64,000 nt of DNA from Chitinophagaceae bacterium (GCA_947455215.1 CANGNA010000013.1:1-64000), one strand, 5' to 3'. Numbered from the stretch's first letter, positions 1 through 9,218 are shown. Notes: a model not told the origin generated them from the letters alone. Made by a program: numbers and translations.

Positions 1-99
1 CAGGGTGGTCTTCCCCTCCTGCCGCGGACCCAACAATGCTACTGCCGGGAATTCCTTCAGTAGCATATATACCTCTCTTTCTATTGCCCGTTTTACCAT
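1..99 (-). CDS. AAA ATPase, DUF4143 type (5' end only)
   Basis: An ORF starts with ATG at 99 and runs off the left edge, giving 33 residues. It ends in a P-loop, LLGPRQEGKTTL, preceded by a basic and hydrophobic helix (MVKRAIEREVYMLLKEFP). This layout is the usual N-terminus of the Bacteroidota ATPases that carry a C-terminal DUF4143 domain; that domain lies outside the window. The family is common and its cellular role is unknown. The start sits directly behind two palindromes (100-213) that probably form its control region. Family call from the P-loop context only. Confidence 0.65.
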   Translation of the reverse strand, partial: MVKRAIEREVYMLLKEFPAVALLGPRQEGKTTL

Positions 100-213
100 T
101 TTGCCTTGTAAATCAAAAGCTGTGGTTTCGATTTACAAGGCAAATATACGATTTTTATTGATTTTCTATCATTTCACCTTGCAAATCGAAAGTTTTGTTT
201 TCGATTTACAAGG
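100..213. repeat. Two related palindromes before the ATPase gene
   Basis: Arms 100-114 and 130-144 are a perfect 15-bp inverted repeat around TTGCCTTGTAAATC. Arms 177-191 and 199-213 are a second one (CCTTGCAAATCGAAA against TTTCGATTTACAAGG) with one mismatch. The two palindromes are near copies of each other, 33 bp apart, between the end of the glycosidase-like gene and the start of the ATPase gene. They could be operator sites for the ATPase gene, or transcript hairpins at the end of the upstream gene. Confidence 0.6.
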
Positions 214-218
214 TAAAT

Positions 219-2225
219 TTATTGTACCACCACGAATTGTGGTGTTTCGCTTGCCGTTATCTGTAGCTTACCATTGGCCGGCTTTATCGGGGTAGCCTTC
301 ATCTCCTTGCCTCCAGGCACCAACTGATATAGTGTAGCCTTGGTAGCATCTGCCACATCCAGGCTATATTGCGCTGTACGCCCCAGGGCATCGGGCACCC
401 AAATAGCATACATCTTCTTGCCATCAAAAGAGTATTCGTCCACACAAGGGGCGTTGCTGAGTGTGGAAATAAAGCTGGCTCCACCAAACTGCTTATTTAC
501 CTGCGCCACGTAGGCCGCTGCCGGCCGGGCACTTCTATCATCATTTACCAACCCCGATGTGCCATACTTGGTTGTGCTGGCCGCATTATCGTCGTACAGC
601 TGGTAATAGAATACCCTGTCTATGCCGTTACGGGCATATAGCAACGATGTCCGTAATATCCAGTCGGCCTGTGTTTGCAGCACACTTTTGTCCTTTATGG
701 GCACGGCGCGCTGTATGCTTTGCTGGTTCACATCGTACCCGGCCTCTGTTACCCATACCGGCATACCGCCACAGTAGCGGGCCGAAAACTGTACAAAATC
801 TTTGGCTATGGTACCCGCACTGCTCATTTCGGGGGCTATCCCTGTGGTTGCCTCCTTAGTAGCCGTTCCATCATTTGCATAATAGTGATAGTTGATCACA
901 TCCCACGGCACATCTACCGAACCATCCTTTCTATAACCACGGTGCTCTTTGCACCAATCTACCATGCCCATTATATAGCCGGTCGATGGATCGGCGAGGC
1001 CTCCCATTACTACCTTCATGGCAGGGTCAGCATTCTTTACACCCACACCCGGCCCCAGTTTGCCCTTATGCCCATCGTAAAAGGCAGATAGATTAGCAGC
1101 ATATTCGCGGCCCGTCTGGTAGGCGGTACGGCCCTTCCACCATTTATCACGCTCGTTATCGCACTCTATATAATGCACCAGGCCAAGGCCGGTCTTTATG
1201 GCGTTCACCTTGTCGCCATTCCAGCGTGGCTTACCGTCTACCTTTAGCAGGGCCGCGTTTATGCTTTTATTCCTGCCATACCGGGCTGCAAACTGGAATG
1301 CCACCCTGGCCTGTTCTGTATAAGATGCCGGGTCGGTAAGATCTTTACCATAACGCGCCGGGATATTCTCATAATTGCGCTTGTCGGCAGGATACGTTTC
1401 TTCCATCCATTTGGGTATGGTCTTCAGGCAAACCAACACATCTGTTTTGTTGTCTTTACACCACTGATACATGGCATCATAATCCCAGCTGCCATCGTGT
1501 GCAGGATTAAAGGTGTAATTACCTTCTGTGGCTTCCAGCTTGCCCCAGTCCAGGTAGTGGCGCACAGCGGTAAAGCTTGGTATGGCAGCCAGCCTTGCAG
1601 GGTCTAATACCGCCGCTTTGTGCTCGTCCTCAAAATTCCATTCGTAGGCATTTATGCCCAGGTAATTACTGAGATAAACAGGAGGTAACGACGGGTAAAC
1701 CTGCTCTGCAGCCGGTGTATGTTTGCCATAAAACTCTATCTCTCCCGGAAACTCGCCCCACGAATTGATGATGAGGTATCGCACGCCGCTTACCGGTTTA
1801 GCCAACGCATATACGCCCGGCTTTTCCGGGTCAGGCCCTTCCCATGTTGCAGCACGCTGGCCCCTGAACACTGCTATCGGCACCCGTTTCCAGTCGGCCA
1901 TAACAGCATATATAGTTACCGGGTGTTCTGCATCTATGCCCCTCCAGCAATACATCATAATGCTGTCTATGGTCATTTCTTCCCCATCCTGCAGGGGATA
2001 CCAGGCATCGTAATGCGGCACCAGTTTATTATATCCTGTGTTGATCTTCTGGAACTGATTATTATCGAACAACTCCGACATATCCGTTGCCGCATTGGTC
2101 AACTGGTACCAGCGCTTACCTTCTATAGGTATCTTACCCGGCATGTGAAAGTTATGCTGGTCCTTCTGCGCACAGCCGGTGAAGCAGAAGAATAGTAGGG
2201 GTATGAAGAGTGTGGTTAGTTTCAT
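219..2225 (-). CDS. Glycoside hydrolase-like lipoprotein (clan GH-A fold)
   Basis: A 668-residue protein with a lipoprotein signal (hydrophobic stretch, then FTGC at residues 15-18), so it is probably anchored in the outer membrane. Residues about 40-180 look like a beta-sandwich. From about 185 there is a TIM-barrel with an Asn-Glu pair (CDNERD, Glu358) and a second Glu in VWVTEAGYD (Glu494), the usual positions for acid/base and nucleophile in clan GH-A retaining enzymes. A C-terminal beta domain follows. Substrate unknown; the family resembles endoglycosidases/beta-xylosidases annotated in Bacteroidota. It stands alone, without SusC/D next to it. Confidence 0.6.
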   Translation of the reverse strand: MKLTTLFIPLLFFCFTGCAQKDQHNFHMPGKIPIEGKRWYQLTNAATDMSELFDNNQFQKINTGYNKLVPHYDAWYPLQDGEEMTIDSIMMYCWRGIDAEHPVTIYAVMADWKRVPIAVFRGQRAATWEGPDPEKPGVYALAKPVSGVRYLIINSWGEFPGEIEFYGKHTPAAEQVYPSLPPVYLSNYLGINAYEWNFEDEHKAAVLDPARLAAIPSFTAVRHYLDWGKLEATEGNYTFNPAHDGSWDYDAMYQWCKDNKTDVLVCLKTIPKWMEETYPADKRNYENIPARYGKDLTDPASYTEQARVAFQFAARYGRNKSINAALLKVDGKPRWNGDKVNAIKTGLGLVHYIECDNERDKWWKGRTAYQTGREYAANLSAFYDGHKGKLGPGVGVKNADPAMKVVMGGLADPSTGYIMGMVDWCKEHRGYRKDGSVDVPWDVINYHYYANDGTATKEATTGIAPEMSSAGTIAKDFVQFSARYCGGMPVWVTEAGYDVNQQSIQRAVPIKDKSVLQTQADWILRTSLLYARNGIDRVFYYQLYDDNAASTTKYGTSGLVNDDRSARPAAAYVAQVNKQFGGASFISTLSNAPCVDEYSFDGKKMYAIWVPDALGRTAQYSLDVADATKATLYQLVPGGKEMKATPIKPANGKLQITASETPQFVVVQ

Positions 2226-2356
2226 TGCTATAGAATCTAAGATACAAATTACAAAGATGAAATGAAGCGTTATTAAATTGCCATTGTCTCGGTAGACAGC
2301 TTACTTGTTGGGTATAGCAAAGTTGCCAGATTATCGTTTCTAACATAAATTACATC

Positions 2357-3103
2357 ATGGAAATGAACCTAGCCGAATGTCGAGAAGTGCATGTTAACAT
2401 GCCAATTTGGCGATATATGGATTTTGCCTCTTTTTATTTCCTACTTTACTCTAGAACACTATTCTTTAGGCGCATTGATAAATATTCGGATGAGTATGAA
2501 GGGGCTTTACCCGATGAATTGAAGACTTACCTCTTACATTATTTTTCTAGCGGGCCCTTTAAAGATACAGAGGCTACCGAAAAGTTCATTGCACGCTTAA
2601 AAGAATTTAATACTGGTACATTGTCTAACTCTTGGATGTTAGGATCAAAAGAGAGCTACGCAATGTGGAAAATATATCTCAGGGGAAGTCAAGAGGGAAT
2701 CGCAATTAAAACGACGACGAATAAACTAAAATCAGCTTTAGCACATAACAAAGTAGATTTTACTTTTGCAAAAGTAACTTACGGTGTGCTTCCTTGGCGT
2801 GACACAGACTACAAGTCACTAGCAGCTTGTAAAACTGAACCATATGCCTACGAAAACGAACTTCGAGTACTGGTTTATGATCAATTTACTAGTGAGACTA
2901 AATCTATTGACATCTTTCCAAAAGCACCCTTATACGATATAGGCTGCGCCTATTCTGTCGACTTAGAGAATCTTATTGATACCATACACATTTCTCCTTT
3001 TGCGGGAAGTTGGTTTAATGAAATTGTCACTTCATCTCTTCAACATTTCCTTCCGTCATTTGACATGTCTAATGTATTGAAGTCTGGTATAAAAGACAGA
3101 TAA
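2357..3103 (+). CDS. DUF2971 family protein
   Basis: A 248-residue soluble protein. It has the DUF2971 layout: an N-terminal YxLLYSRTLFFRRIDKY region, the central SYAMWKIYLRGSQEGIAI motif and a later AYENELRVL segment. The function is not established; relatives are scattered among bacteria and often sit in variable or defence-associated regions. The gene is clearly richer in A and T than radA and the glycosidase gene beside it, and uses A/T-ending codons, which suggests recent acquisition. It has no obvious operon partner: it is divergent from the gene on its left and convergent with radA. Confidence 0.6.
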   Translation: MEMNLAECREVHVNMPIWRYMDFASFYFLLYSRTLFFRRIDKYSDEYEGALPDELKTYLLHYFSSGPFKDTEATEKFIARLKEFNTGTLSNSWMLGSKESYAMWKIYLRGSQEGIAIKTTTNKLKSALAHNKVDFTFAKVTYGVLPWRDTDYKSLAACKTEPYAYENELRVLVYDQFTSETKSIDIFPKAPLYDIGCAYSVDLENLIDTIHISPFAGSWFNEIVTSSLQHFLPSFDMSNVLKSGIKDR

Positions 3104-3151
3104 ATGATCAATGTATTACTTTTAAAATCTTAGTCAAATGTTTATAATCTC

Positions 3152-4522
3152 CTAAAACAACATCTTATACACGTCCTCCACCTTGTTCACCGTCTTTATC
3201 TGTATGCCATAGCTCTTGGTGTCCAGCCCCTTGGCATTGGCCTTGGGTATAAAGATCACATCCATGCCCAGCTTATCGGCCTCAGCTATGCGCTGGTCTA
3301 TACGGTTAATGGCGCGTATCTCCCCGCTCAGGCCTATCTCGCCTACCAGGCATATGTTATTAGGCAGCGCCTTGTCCTCGTACGACGACAGCAGCGCACA
3401 TACCAGTGCCAGCTCTATCGATGGGTCTTCTATTTTTAGTCCACCTGCAATATTTACAAACACATCCTTGGCACCAAAGTGAAACCCGCCGCGCTTCTCC
3501 AATACCGCCAGCAGCAATTGCAGCCTGCGCTGATCCAACCCGCTCACTGTACGTTGCGGATTGCCATACACCGCCTGCGTCACCAATGCCTGTACTTCTA
3601 TCATCATAGGTCGCAGCCCTTCCATGGTCGATGCGATGGCGATGCCGCTCAGTGGCTCTTCATGCTGAGACAATAATATCTCCGATGGATTAGTGACCGG
3701 GCGCATGCCTGCCGATATCATTTCGTAAATGCCCAGTTCCGATGTAGGCCCGAAACGATTCTTTAATGTGCGCAGTATGCGATAAGCATAATGCCTGTCA
3801 CCTTCAAACTGCAAAACAGTATCTACTATATGCTCCAGCACTTTGGGCCCGGCTATAGATCCCTCCTTCGTAATGTGGCCTATGATGAATACCGGTATGT
3901 TACTCTGCTTGGCAAAACGTTGCAGCTCGGCAGCACACTCCCGCACCTGCGATACACTACCCGCCGCAGACTCCACATATGCCGACTCCAATGTTTGTAT
4001 CGAGTCTATGATGAGCATCTGCGGCTTTATCTTCTTCACTTCGCTAAAGATGGTAGCCGTGTCTGTTGCGGTCAGCAAATACAATTCACTGTTAGGCTTG
4101 CCTATACGTTCGGCGCGCAGCTTTATTTGCTGTGCGCTTTCCTCGCCCGATACATATAATGTGCGTATGTTGTTCCAGTGTATACCTACCTGCAAAAACA
4201 AGGTGCTCTTACCGATGCCCGGTTCGCCTGCTACCAGTATCACCGATCCCGGCACCAGGCCACCGCCCAGCACACGGTTCAGTTCAGGGTCGGGCGATAT
4301 CATGCGCGGCAATTCCACATGCACTATATCTTCCAGCTTGTGTGCTTTGTTGTTCTCTTTCTTATCATCATCCCAGCTTACTGCAGCCTTGCTTTTGTCC
4401 TCGCGCTGCACTACTTCTTCCACAAAAGAATTCCATGCACTACAGCTGGGGCACTTACCCGTCCACTTAGGTGTTTCATATCCGCACTGCTGACAGAAGA
4501 ATGCTGTTTTGGTTTTTGCCAT
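3152..4522 (-). CDS. radA: DNA repair protein RadA
   Basis: A 456-residue RadA/Sms. The N-terminal zinc finger has Cys10, Cys13, Cys24 and Cys27. The Walker A is GEPGIGKST at 99-107, and the RadA-specific KNRFG motif lies near residue 255. The C-terminal third is the Lon-protease-like domain that lacks protease activity in the family. RadA drives branch migration in recombinational repair. The length is typical. The gene is transcribed alone, divergent from the peptidase gene at 5048. Confidence 0.96.
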   Translation of the reverse strand: MAKTKTAFFCQQCGYETPKWTGKCPSCSAWNSFVEEVVQREDKSKAAVSWDDDKKENNKAHKLEDIVHVELPRMISPDPELNRVLGGGLVPGSVILVAGEPGIGKSTLFLQVGIHWNNIRTLYVSGEESAQQIKLRAERIGKPNSELYLLTATDTATIFSEVKKIKPQMLIIDSIQTLESAYVESAAGSVSQVRECAAELQRFAKQSNIPVFIIGHITKEGSIAGPKVLEHIVDTVLQFEGDRHYAYRILRTLKNRFGPTSELGIYEMISAGMRPVTNPSEILLSQHEEPLSGIAIASTMEGLRPMMIEVQALVTQAVYGNPQRTVSGLDQRRLQLLLAVLEKRGGFHFGAKDVFVNIAGGLKIEDPSIELALVCALLSSYEDKALPNNICLVGEIGLSGEIRAINRIDQRIAEADKLGMDVIFIPKANAKGLDTKSYGIQIKTVNKVEDVYKMLF

Positions 4523-4564
4523 GCTGCGAAGTTAACATCATCATGCAGGCGTTCACGCAAAGCG

Positions 4565-4594
4565 CGCAAAGAAGTTTCGCAAAGGGCCGCAAAG
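4565..4594 (+). repeat. GCAAAG-rich repeat, left copy
   Basis: Thirty bases built of GCAAAG units (CGCAAAGAAG, TTTCGCAAAG, GGCCGCAAAG). They are repeated exactly in inverted orientation at 6892-6921 on the other side of the peptidase gene. More degenerate units flank both copies. Such elements are common intergenic repeats in Bacteroidota. Confidence 0.8.
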
Positions 4595-4659
4595 TTTGTA
4601 AGGTGGCAAAGACCGCAAAGAAAATTCTTGTAAAAAAGAATGCGGTCGTAAAGTGTATT

Positions 4660-4735
4660 AAAAAATGAGAGCCGCCGGAAGAATCCGGCAGCTCTTACTT
4701 ACTAACCCATTAAATTCACAACTGAGACAAAAGTA
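4660..4735 (-). ncRNA. Possible short RNA with its own promoter and terminator
   Basis: On the minus strand a TACTTTTG box (4735-4728), a match to the Bacteroidota -7 consensus TAnnTTTG, is followed about 35 bases later by a hairpin (arms 68-72, 74-79 and 84-89, 91-95 of the 4600 block) and then by TCATTTTTT. The product would be a transcript of about 60 nt without an ORF. A -33 element at standard spacing is not clear. It could equally be an attenuator in the radA leader. Weak call. Confidence 0.25.
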
Positions 4736-5047
4736 GTAATTGCAAACGGACAAAAAAAATGACCTTACGCATTTTAACTGTTATTTTTTTCTATGTATTA
4801 AATAAAAATAAAATCGTTTTCCATAAAACATTGAATTGTAATTACTTAAAAATATTATCACAGATTATTTTTCCATATTTAATATAACCATCAACACCGT
4901 ACAGCTTATTATACATTGTATTTTTTACTAACAAGAACTACATTTACCCGGCTTAAACGATCAATTTGCTTACTTTTCACCCCTGGTATTCTTAACTTTT
5001 CATGGTACCATTTTTACAGAAATTTGCAACGCTGAAACAACAAAAAC

Positions 5048-6778
5048 ATGACACAACAATTCACCCCGATAGAAAAGATCAAACGTTCTTATTTACCCGA
5101 AGATTTTACCGTAACCGATTGGGCTTCTTTGCAACCTAAGTTCGATGAGCTGGTCGCAAGAAATATAGACTCCAAAGATCAACTGGAACAATGGCTGCGC
5201 GATGTGAGCGAACTGGAAGCAGTGATAAGCGAAGACGCTTGCTGGCGCCAGATAAAAATGACCTGCGATACCACAGATAAAACGTGCGAAGAGGCTTTCA
5301 CTTTCTTCTGTATGGAAATAGAGCCTAAGATGAAGCCTTATGGCTTTGAGCTGAACAAGAAATTGCTGGCATCGCCATTTGCCAAAGACCTCGATACATC
5401 TGTTTACTTCCCTTATCTGCGCAGTGTGGAAAATGCTATCAAGCTGTACCGCGACGAGAACGTGCAGCTACAGGCCGATATGAACCTGCTGGCCCAGCAG
5501 TTTGGTGTTATCTCCGGCGCTATGAGCATAGAGATGGATGGTAAGGAATACACGATGCAGCAGGCAGCCAAATTTTTACAGAACCCCGATCGCCGCATAC
5601 GCGAAGAGGTGTTTGTGAAGATGGCCAACCGCCGCCTGCAGGATAAAGATAAACTAAACGACCTGTTCAATAAGCTGATAGACCTGCGCCAGCAAATAGC
5701 TAAGAACGCCGGCTTCTACAGCTACCGCGATTATAAATTCCGAGAGTTGGGTCGCTTCGATTATACTGTAGAAGATTGCTTTGCTTTCCACCAGGCCGTG
5801 AAGGAGCATATACTGCCGCTGCAGGCCATGCTGGTCAACTATCGCAAGCAGCGCCTGGGCCTGGATGTAATGCGCCCGTGGGATGCCGACGCCGAGCCGG
5901 AAGGCACACAGCCACTGCAGCCTTTCCATAGCGGTAAAGAGTTGAGCGACAAGGCTGTAGAGGTATTCAATAAACTGCGCCCTTACTTTAGCGGCTGCTT
6001 GCAGACCATGCAGCAAATGCACCGTATGGACCTGGAGAGCCGCAAGGGCAAAGCACCGGGTGGCTATAACTGCCCACTGGCAGAAACAGGTGTACCGTTC
6101 ATATTCATGAATGCCGCCGGCACCATGGGCGATGTCATCACCATGATGCACGAAGGTGGTCACGCGGTACATTCTTTCTTATCGCATCACCAGCCGCTGT
6201 CTGCATTCAAAGAATATCCTATGGAAATAGCAGAGCTGGCCAGCATGAGCATGGAACTGTTCTCTATGGAACATTGGGATACCTTCTTTGCCGACAACAA
6301 AGAACTGGACAGGGCAAGGCTGGAGGAAATGGAACGCGTTATCAGCGTACTACCCTGGATAGCTACTATTGATAAATTCCAGCATTGGATATATACTAAC
6401 ATAGGCCACACCAATGAACAGCGCAAACAAGCATGGCTGGAGATATTGAATGAGTTCACTACCGGTGTTGTTGACTGGACGGGCTTCGAAGACTTCCGCG
6501 AATACTCCTGGCAGAAACAACTGCATCTGTTCGAAGTACCTTTCTACTATATAGAATATGGCATAGCACAGCTGGGCGCTATAGCCATGTGGCGCCAATA
6601 CAGGCAGAACAAAGAGCAGGCGCTCGATAACTACATGAGTGCGCTGAGCCTGGGTTATACTAAAACATTAAAGGAACTGTACGCCACAGCAGGTATCAGG
6701 TTCGATCTGTCGCCCGGCTACATAAAAGAACTGGCCGACTTTGTAAAGCCTGTGTTGCAAGATATGGGTGTTAAATAA
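5048..6778 (+). CDS. pepF: Oligoendopeptidase F, M3 family metallopeptidase
   Basis: A 576-residue cytoplasmic zinc peptidase of family M3B that degrades short peptides. The zinc motif HEGGH begins at His368 (MMHEGGHAVH), and a downstream glutamate-rich helix (MEIAELASMSMELF) supplies the third ligand. The length is typical for the Bacteroidota members. There is no signal peptide. The gene stands alone, ends in a strong intrinsic terminator, and is flanked by inverted copies of a GCAAAG repeat. Confidence 0.9.
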   Translation: MTQQFTPIEKIKRSYLPEDFTVTDWASLQPKFDELVARNIDSKDQLEQWLRDVSELEAVISEDACWRQIKMTCDTTDKTCEEAFTFFCMEIEPKMKPYGFELNKKLLASPFAKDLDTSVYFPYLRSVENAIKLYRDENVQLQADMNLLAQQFGVISGAMSIEMDGKEYTMQQAAKFLQNPDRRIREEVFVKMANRRLQDKDKLNDLFNKLIDLRQQIAKNAGFYSYRDYKFRELGRFDYTVEDCFAFHQAVKEHILPLQAMLVNYRKQRLGLDVMRPWDADAEPEGTQPLQPFHSGKELSDKAVEVFNKLRPYFSGCLQTMQQMHRMDLESRKGKAPGGYNCPLAETGVPFIFMNAAGTMGDVITMMHEGGHAVHSFLSHHQPLSAFKEYPMEIAELASMSMELFSMEHWDTFFADNKELDRARLEEMERVISVLPWIATIDKFQHWIYTNIGHTNEQRKQAWLEILNEFTTGVVDWTGFEDFREYSWQKQLHLFEVPFYYIEYGIAQLGAIAMWRQYRQNKEQALDNYMSALSLGYTKTLKELYATAGIRFDLSPGYIKELADFVKPVLQDMGVK

Positions 6779-6790
6779 AGCTATTTTTAA

Positions 6791-6830
6791 AATAACAACG
6801 ACCGGTTCATTTGAACCGGTCGTTGTTATT
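6791..6830 (+). terminator. Terminator after the peptidase gene
   Basis: A perfect 19-bp inverted repeat (6791-6809 and 6812-6830, loop TT) with AAT/ATT ends, followed by TTA. It starts 12 bases after the stop codon. It is symmetric enough to act in both directions. Confidence 0.9.
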
Positions 6831-6891
6831 TTACTGCTCTCATTATAAATTGTGCGTTCAGACCCTTTGCGCGCTCTGCCTACTCACTGCT

Positions 6892-6921
6892 CTTTGCGGC
6901 CCTTTGCGAAACTTCTTTGCG
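6892..6921 (-). repeat. GCAAAG-rich repeat, right copy
   Basis: Exact reverse complement of 4565-4594. Similar units extend on both sides (about 6861-6944). Confidence 0.8.
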
Positions 6922-6963
6922 TCCTTTGCGCGAAATTTATTGCGCATTCCCATCTGCGCTCTA

Positions 6964-7578
6964 TTACTTCATCAGCCATTCTTCGGGCTTCAGTATCTTT
7001 TGTGCTTTTCCTTCGCTCTTCCATATCTGGAAGTTGAGTGCATGTTTGCCATCATCATCTTTGCCCACTACACCCAGCAGCTGGTTGGCACATACGTGGT
7101 CTCCCTTCTTCACACATACCTGCGACAGCGAATTATATACCGTAAAATAGGTGCCATGCTTCACTATCACCACCTGCTCGCCATCGCCATCTACGCTAAA
7201 TATTCTGCTTATCTCACCATCGTATACAGCGTTCACCTTTGCACCCTCTGCGCAATGTATATCCACGCCCGGCACCGGTTTCCAGCATCTGCCTTGCGGG
7301 GCTTTTACATCGTAAACAAAACTGCTGGCTTGCAGTGCCGGCCAGCTAAGGCTGCCTTTGTGCGCAGCAAAACTCACCGATTCCGGATCTTGTGGCACAA
7401 CAATAGTATGTTTGGTTTGCTTGCGGCTTAGCATGTACCTATGGTGGCCATGCCCCGTTTTACGCCCGTGATAATGGCGGTAGTTGCCCCCTCTGTGCCG
7501 TCCGCTGCCATGGTGTTTCCGCCCGGCATAAGATGGGATACCAACAAAAAGCAACAGAATGATCGCCAGGTGTTTCAT
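6964..7578 (-). CDS. Secreted LytM/M23-like protein with His-rich N-terminus, probably inactive
   Basis: A 204-residue protein with a signal peptide (cleavage near SYA). A segment of about 40 residues rich in His, Gly and Arg follows, then a LytM (M23) domain from about residue 85 to the end. The active M23 zinc ligands are replaced: the GVDI motif lacks its leading His-x-Gly context, and the final HxH-type strand reads LNFQIWK. It therefore probably does not cut peptidoglycan and may regulate an amidase, as EnvC/NlpD-type proteins do. The next gene (7699-9060) ends in the same kind of domain, pointing to a duplication. Confidence 0.7.
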   Translation of the reverse strand: MKHLAIILLLFVGIPSYAGRKHHGSGRHRGGNYRHYHGRKTGHGHHRYMLSRKQTKHTIVVPQDPESVSFAAHKGSLSWPALQASSFVYDVKAPQGRCWKPVPGVDIHCAEGAKVNAVYDGEISRIFSVDGDGEQVVIVKHGTYFTVYNSLSQVCVKKGDHVCANQLLGVVGKDDDGKHALNFQIWKSEGKAQKILKPEEWLMK

Positions 7579-7698
7579 AGAGTTGTATTTAGTGGAGTGA
7601 TCAAAAACACGCTATCCGCCCCCATGTTCACAGGCACAAGATAGAACAAAAGTGTTGTTGGTAAAAAAACTACGGCATAAATAACAACCCGTTAAGGC

Positions 7699-9060
7699 TT
7701 AGTGCGCCTTGCCTATCCACTGCTCCGGGTTCAGTTTCACCTGTGCGTGGGCCGAGCTCTTCCATATCTGGAAGTTGATGGTCGGCTCCCCTTCAAAGTT
7801 GGTGCCTACTGTGCCCAGTGCCTGCTTGGCAGTAACGTGCTGGCCCTGGCTTACGCTCACGGTTGCCAGTCCGTTATACACGGTTGAATAGTTACCGTGT
7901 TGTATCATCACTACCCAGTCGCTGCCGCCTGTCGAGAACACTTTACCTACTGTGCCTTCAAATACGGCATGCACCTGCGCATTGGCCGATGTGCGGATAT
8001 CTATACCCGGCTGATCTATCATTACCTGTGGCGCCAGCGGGTGAGGGTGAGAACCGAAGTGATCGGCAACAAATCCCTGCGATACTGGCCAGTACAACTT
8101 GCCTTTATTACCTTCAAAGTTCGATGCCAGGGCTACGTCATTAGGCGTCATCATCAGCGCCGGCTCCTCTCCCTTTGGTGGCTTTGGTGTCGGCTTTACA
8201 TAAGGCAACGTAGGGTTGGTGCCACCGCCTGGCCTTGTTGTTTCTTTCGGTGGTTCATTCTTAGCAGCTGCAGCGGCTTTGGCAGCGGCCTCTTTCCTGG
8301 CCTTCTCCATTACGGCCGCCATTTCCTTCTCTACATAAACAGCAATGGCCTTATTTATCCTGTTGGCAACGGTCCTGTTCTTCTCTATCTGCTTCATCAG
8401 CTCACCTTCCTTGCCCTTCAGGCCCTGTATCACACCGTTGGTCTGCTGTACATCGCTTTGCAGGGCCACTGTCTGCTGCTTCTGATTTACCAACAGCTGG
8501 TCCTTCTCCTGCTTCTCTTTGTTCAGGTCGCCTATCTTATGTTGTATCTGGTTTTGAGTTTCCAGTATCTGGTCTACCTGCTGCTTGCGGTACTCCCTGA
8601 ATTTTTTTAGGTATTTCATCCTGCGCACAGCATCATTAAAGTCGGCAGATGAGAACAGGAAGGCAAGCATATCGTAGCTGCTGCGGCTCTCGTAGGCATA
8701 CCTCAGCGATTGTGCGTAGCGCATCTTCAACAGCTTCAGCTTCTGCTGCAGCGTCAGTATCTCTTTCGATGAAGCAACAATAGTATTATCAATGCTGCCT
8801 ATCTCTTCGTTAATGTTACCTATAAGCGTTTGCCGCTGTGCCAGCTTATACTGCAGGGCCTTCAGCTGGCTCACGGTAGCATTTTTATTCTTCTTTATTT
8901 CCGCCAGCTGGTCTTCGGTCTCCTTTATCGCATCCTGTATCTCCTTGCGCTTCGCCTCCAGCTGCGCCTTGGTAGGGGCAACATAATCCTTAGGCATCGT
9001 TTGCTGGGCTAATGAAGCAAACGACACAAGTAAACAAAATACCAGGAAACGTAGATGCAT
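7699..9060 (-). CDS. EnvC-like murein hydrolase activator
   Basis: A 453-residue periplasmic protein with a signal peptide (cleaved after SLA). A long coiled coil follows (about 30-265, many Gln/Lys/Glu heptads), then a Pro-rich linker and a C-terminal LytM domain (about 320-453). The LytM domain reads PGIDI and INFQIWK where active enzymes have zinc ligands, so it is degenerate, as in E. coli EnvC, which activates cell-separation amidases. It lies on the same strand as, and just upstream of, the small LytM gene, with a gap of 120 bases. Confidence 0.85.
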   Translation of the reverse strand: MHLRFLVFCLLVSFASLAQQTMPKDYVAPTKAQLEAKRKEIQDAIKETEDQLAEIKKNKNATVSQLKALQYKLAQRQTLIGNINEEIGSIDNTIVASSKEILTLQQKLKLLKMRYAQSLRYAYESRSSYDMLAFLFSSADFNDAVRRMKYLKKFREYRKQQVDQILETQNQIQHKIGDLNKEKQEKDQLLVNQKQQTVALQSDVQQTNGVIQGLKGKEGELMKQIEKNRTVANRINKAIAVYVEKEMAAVMEKARKEAAAKAAAAAKNEPPKETTRPGGGTNPTLPYVKPTPKPPKGEEPALMMTPNDVALASNFEGNKGKLYWPVSQGFVADHFGSHPHPLAPQVMIDQPGIDIRTSANAQVHAVFEGTVGKVFSTGGSDWVVMIQHGNYSTVYNGLATVSVSQGQHVTAKQALGTVGTNFEGEPTINFQIWKSSAHAQVKLNPEQWIGKAH

Positions 9061-9218
9061 GCGGAACAGTTACTAACAAACAAATATACCCAATTATCAA
9101 AAGTATCAACCGCACCTTTGCCCTTTTTAGATAATTTTACCAACTAAAGTTCTAAAATATAAGCCCCGCGCGGGTTTATTGTAAAAGTTTGTTTTCTTTT
9201 GTTGTAAATTAATTAGTT

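Larger units (their letters stand above)
4523..5047. other. 525-bp intergenic region between radA and the peptidase gene
   Basis: Contains a run of GCAAAG-type units (about 4556-4621), a GC-rich hairpin at 4668-4695 and a very AT-rich stretch (about 4740-5000). The two flanking genes diverge, so both of their promoters must lie here. No open reading frame with coding character was seen. Confidence 0.6.

Noticed and set aside
4556..4621. GCAAAG repeats as a CRISPR array
   Set aside because: Units are short, irregular and without spacers of constant length; no cas genes are near.
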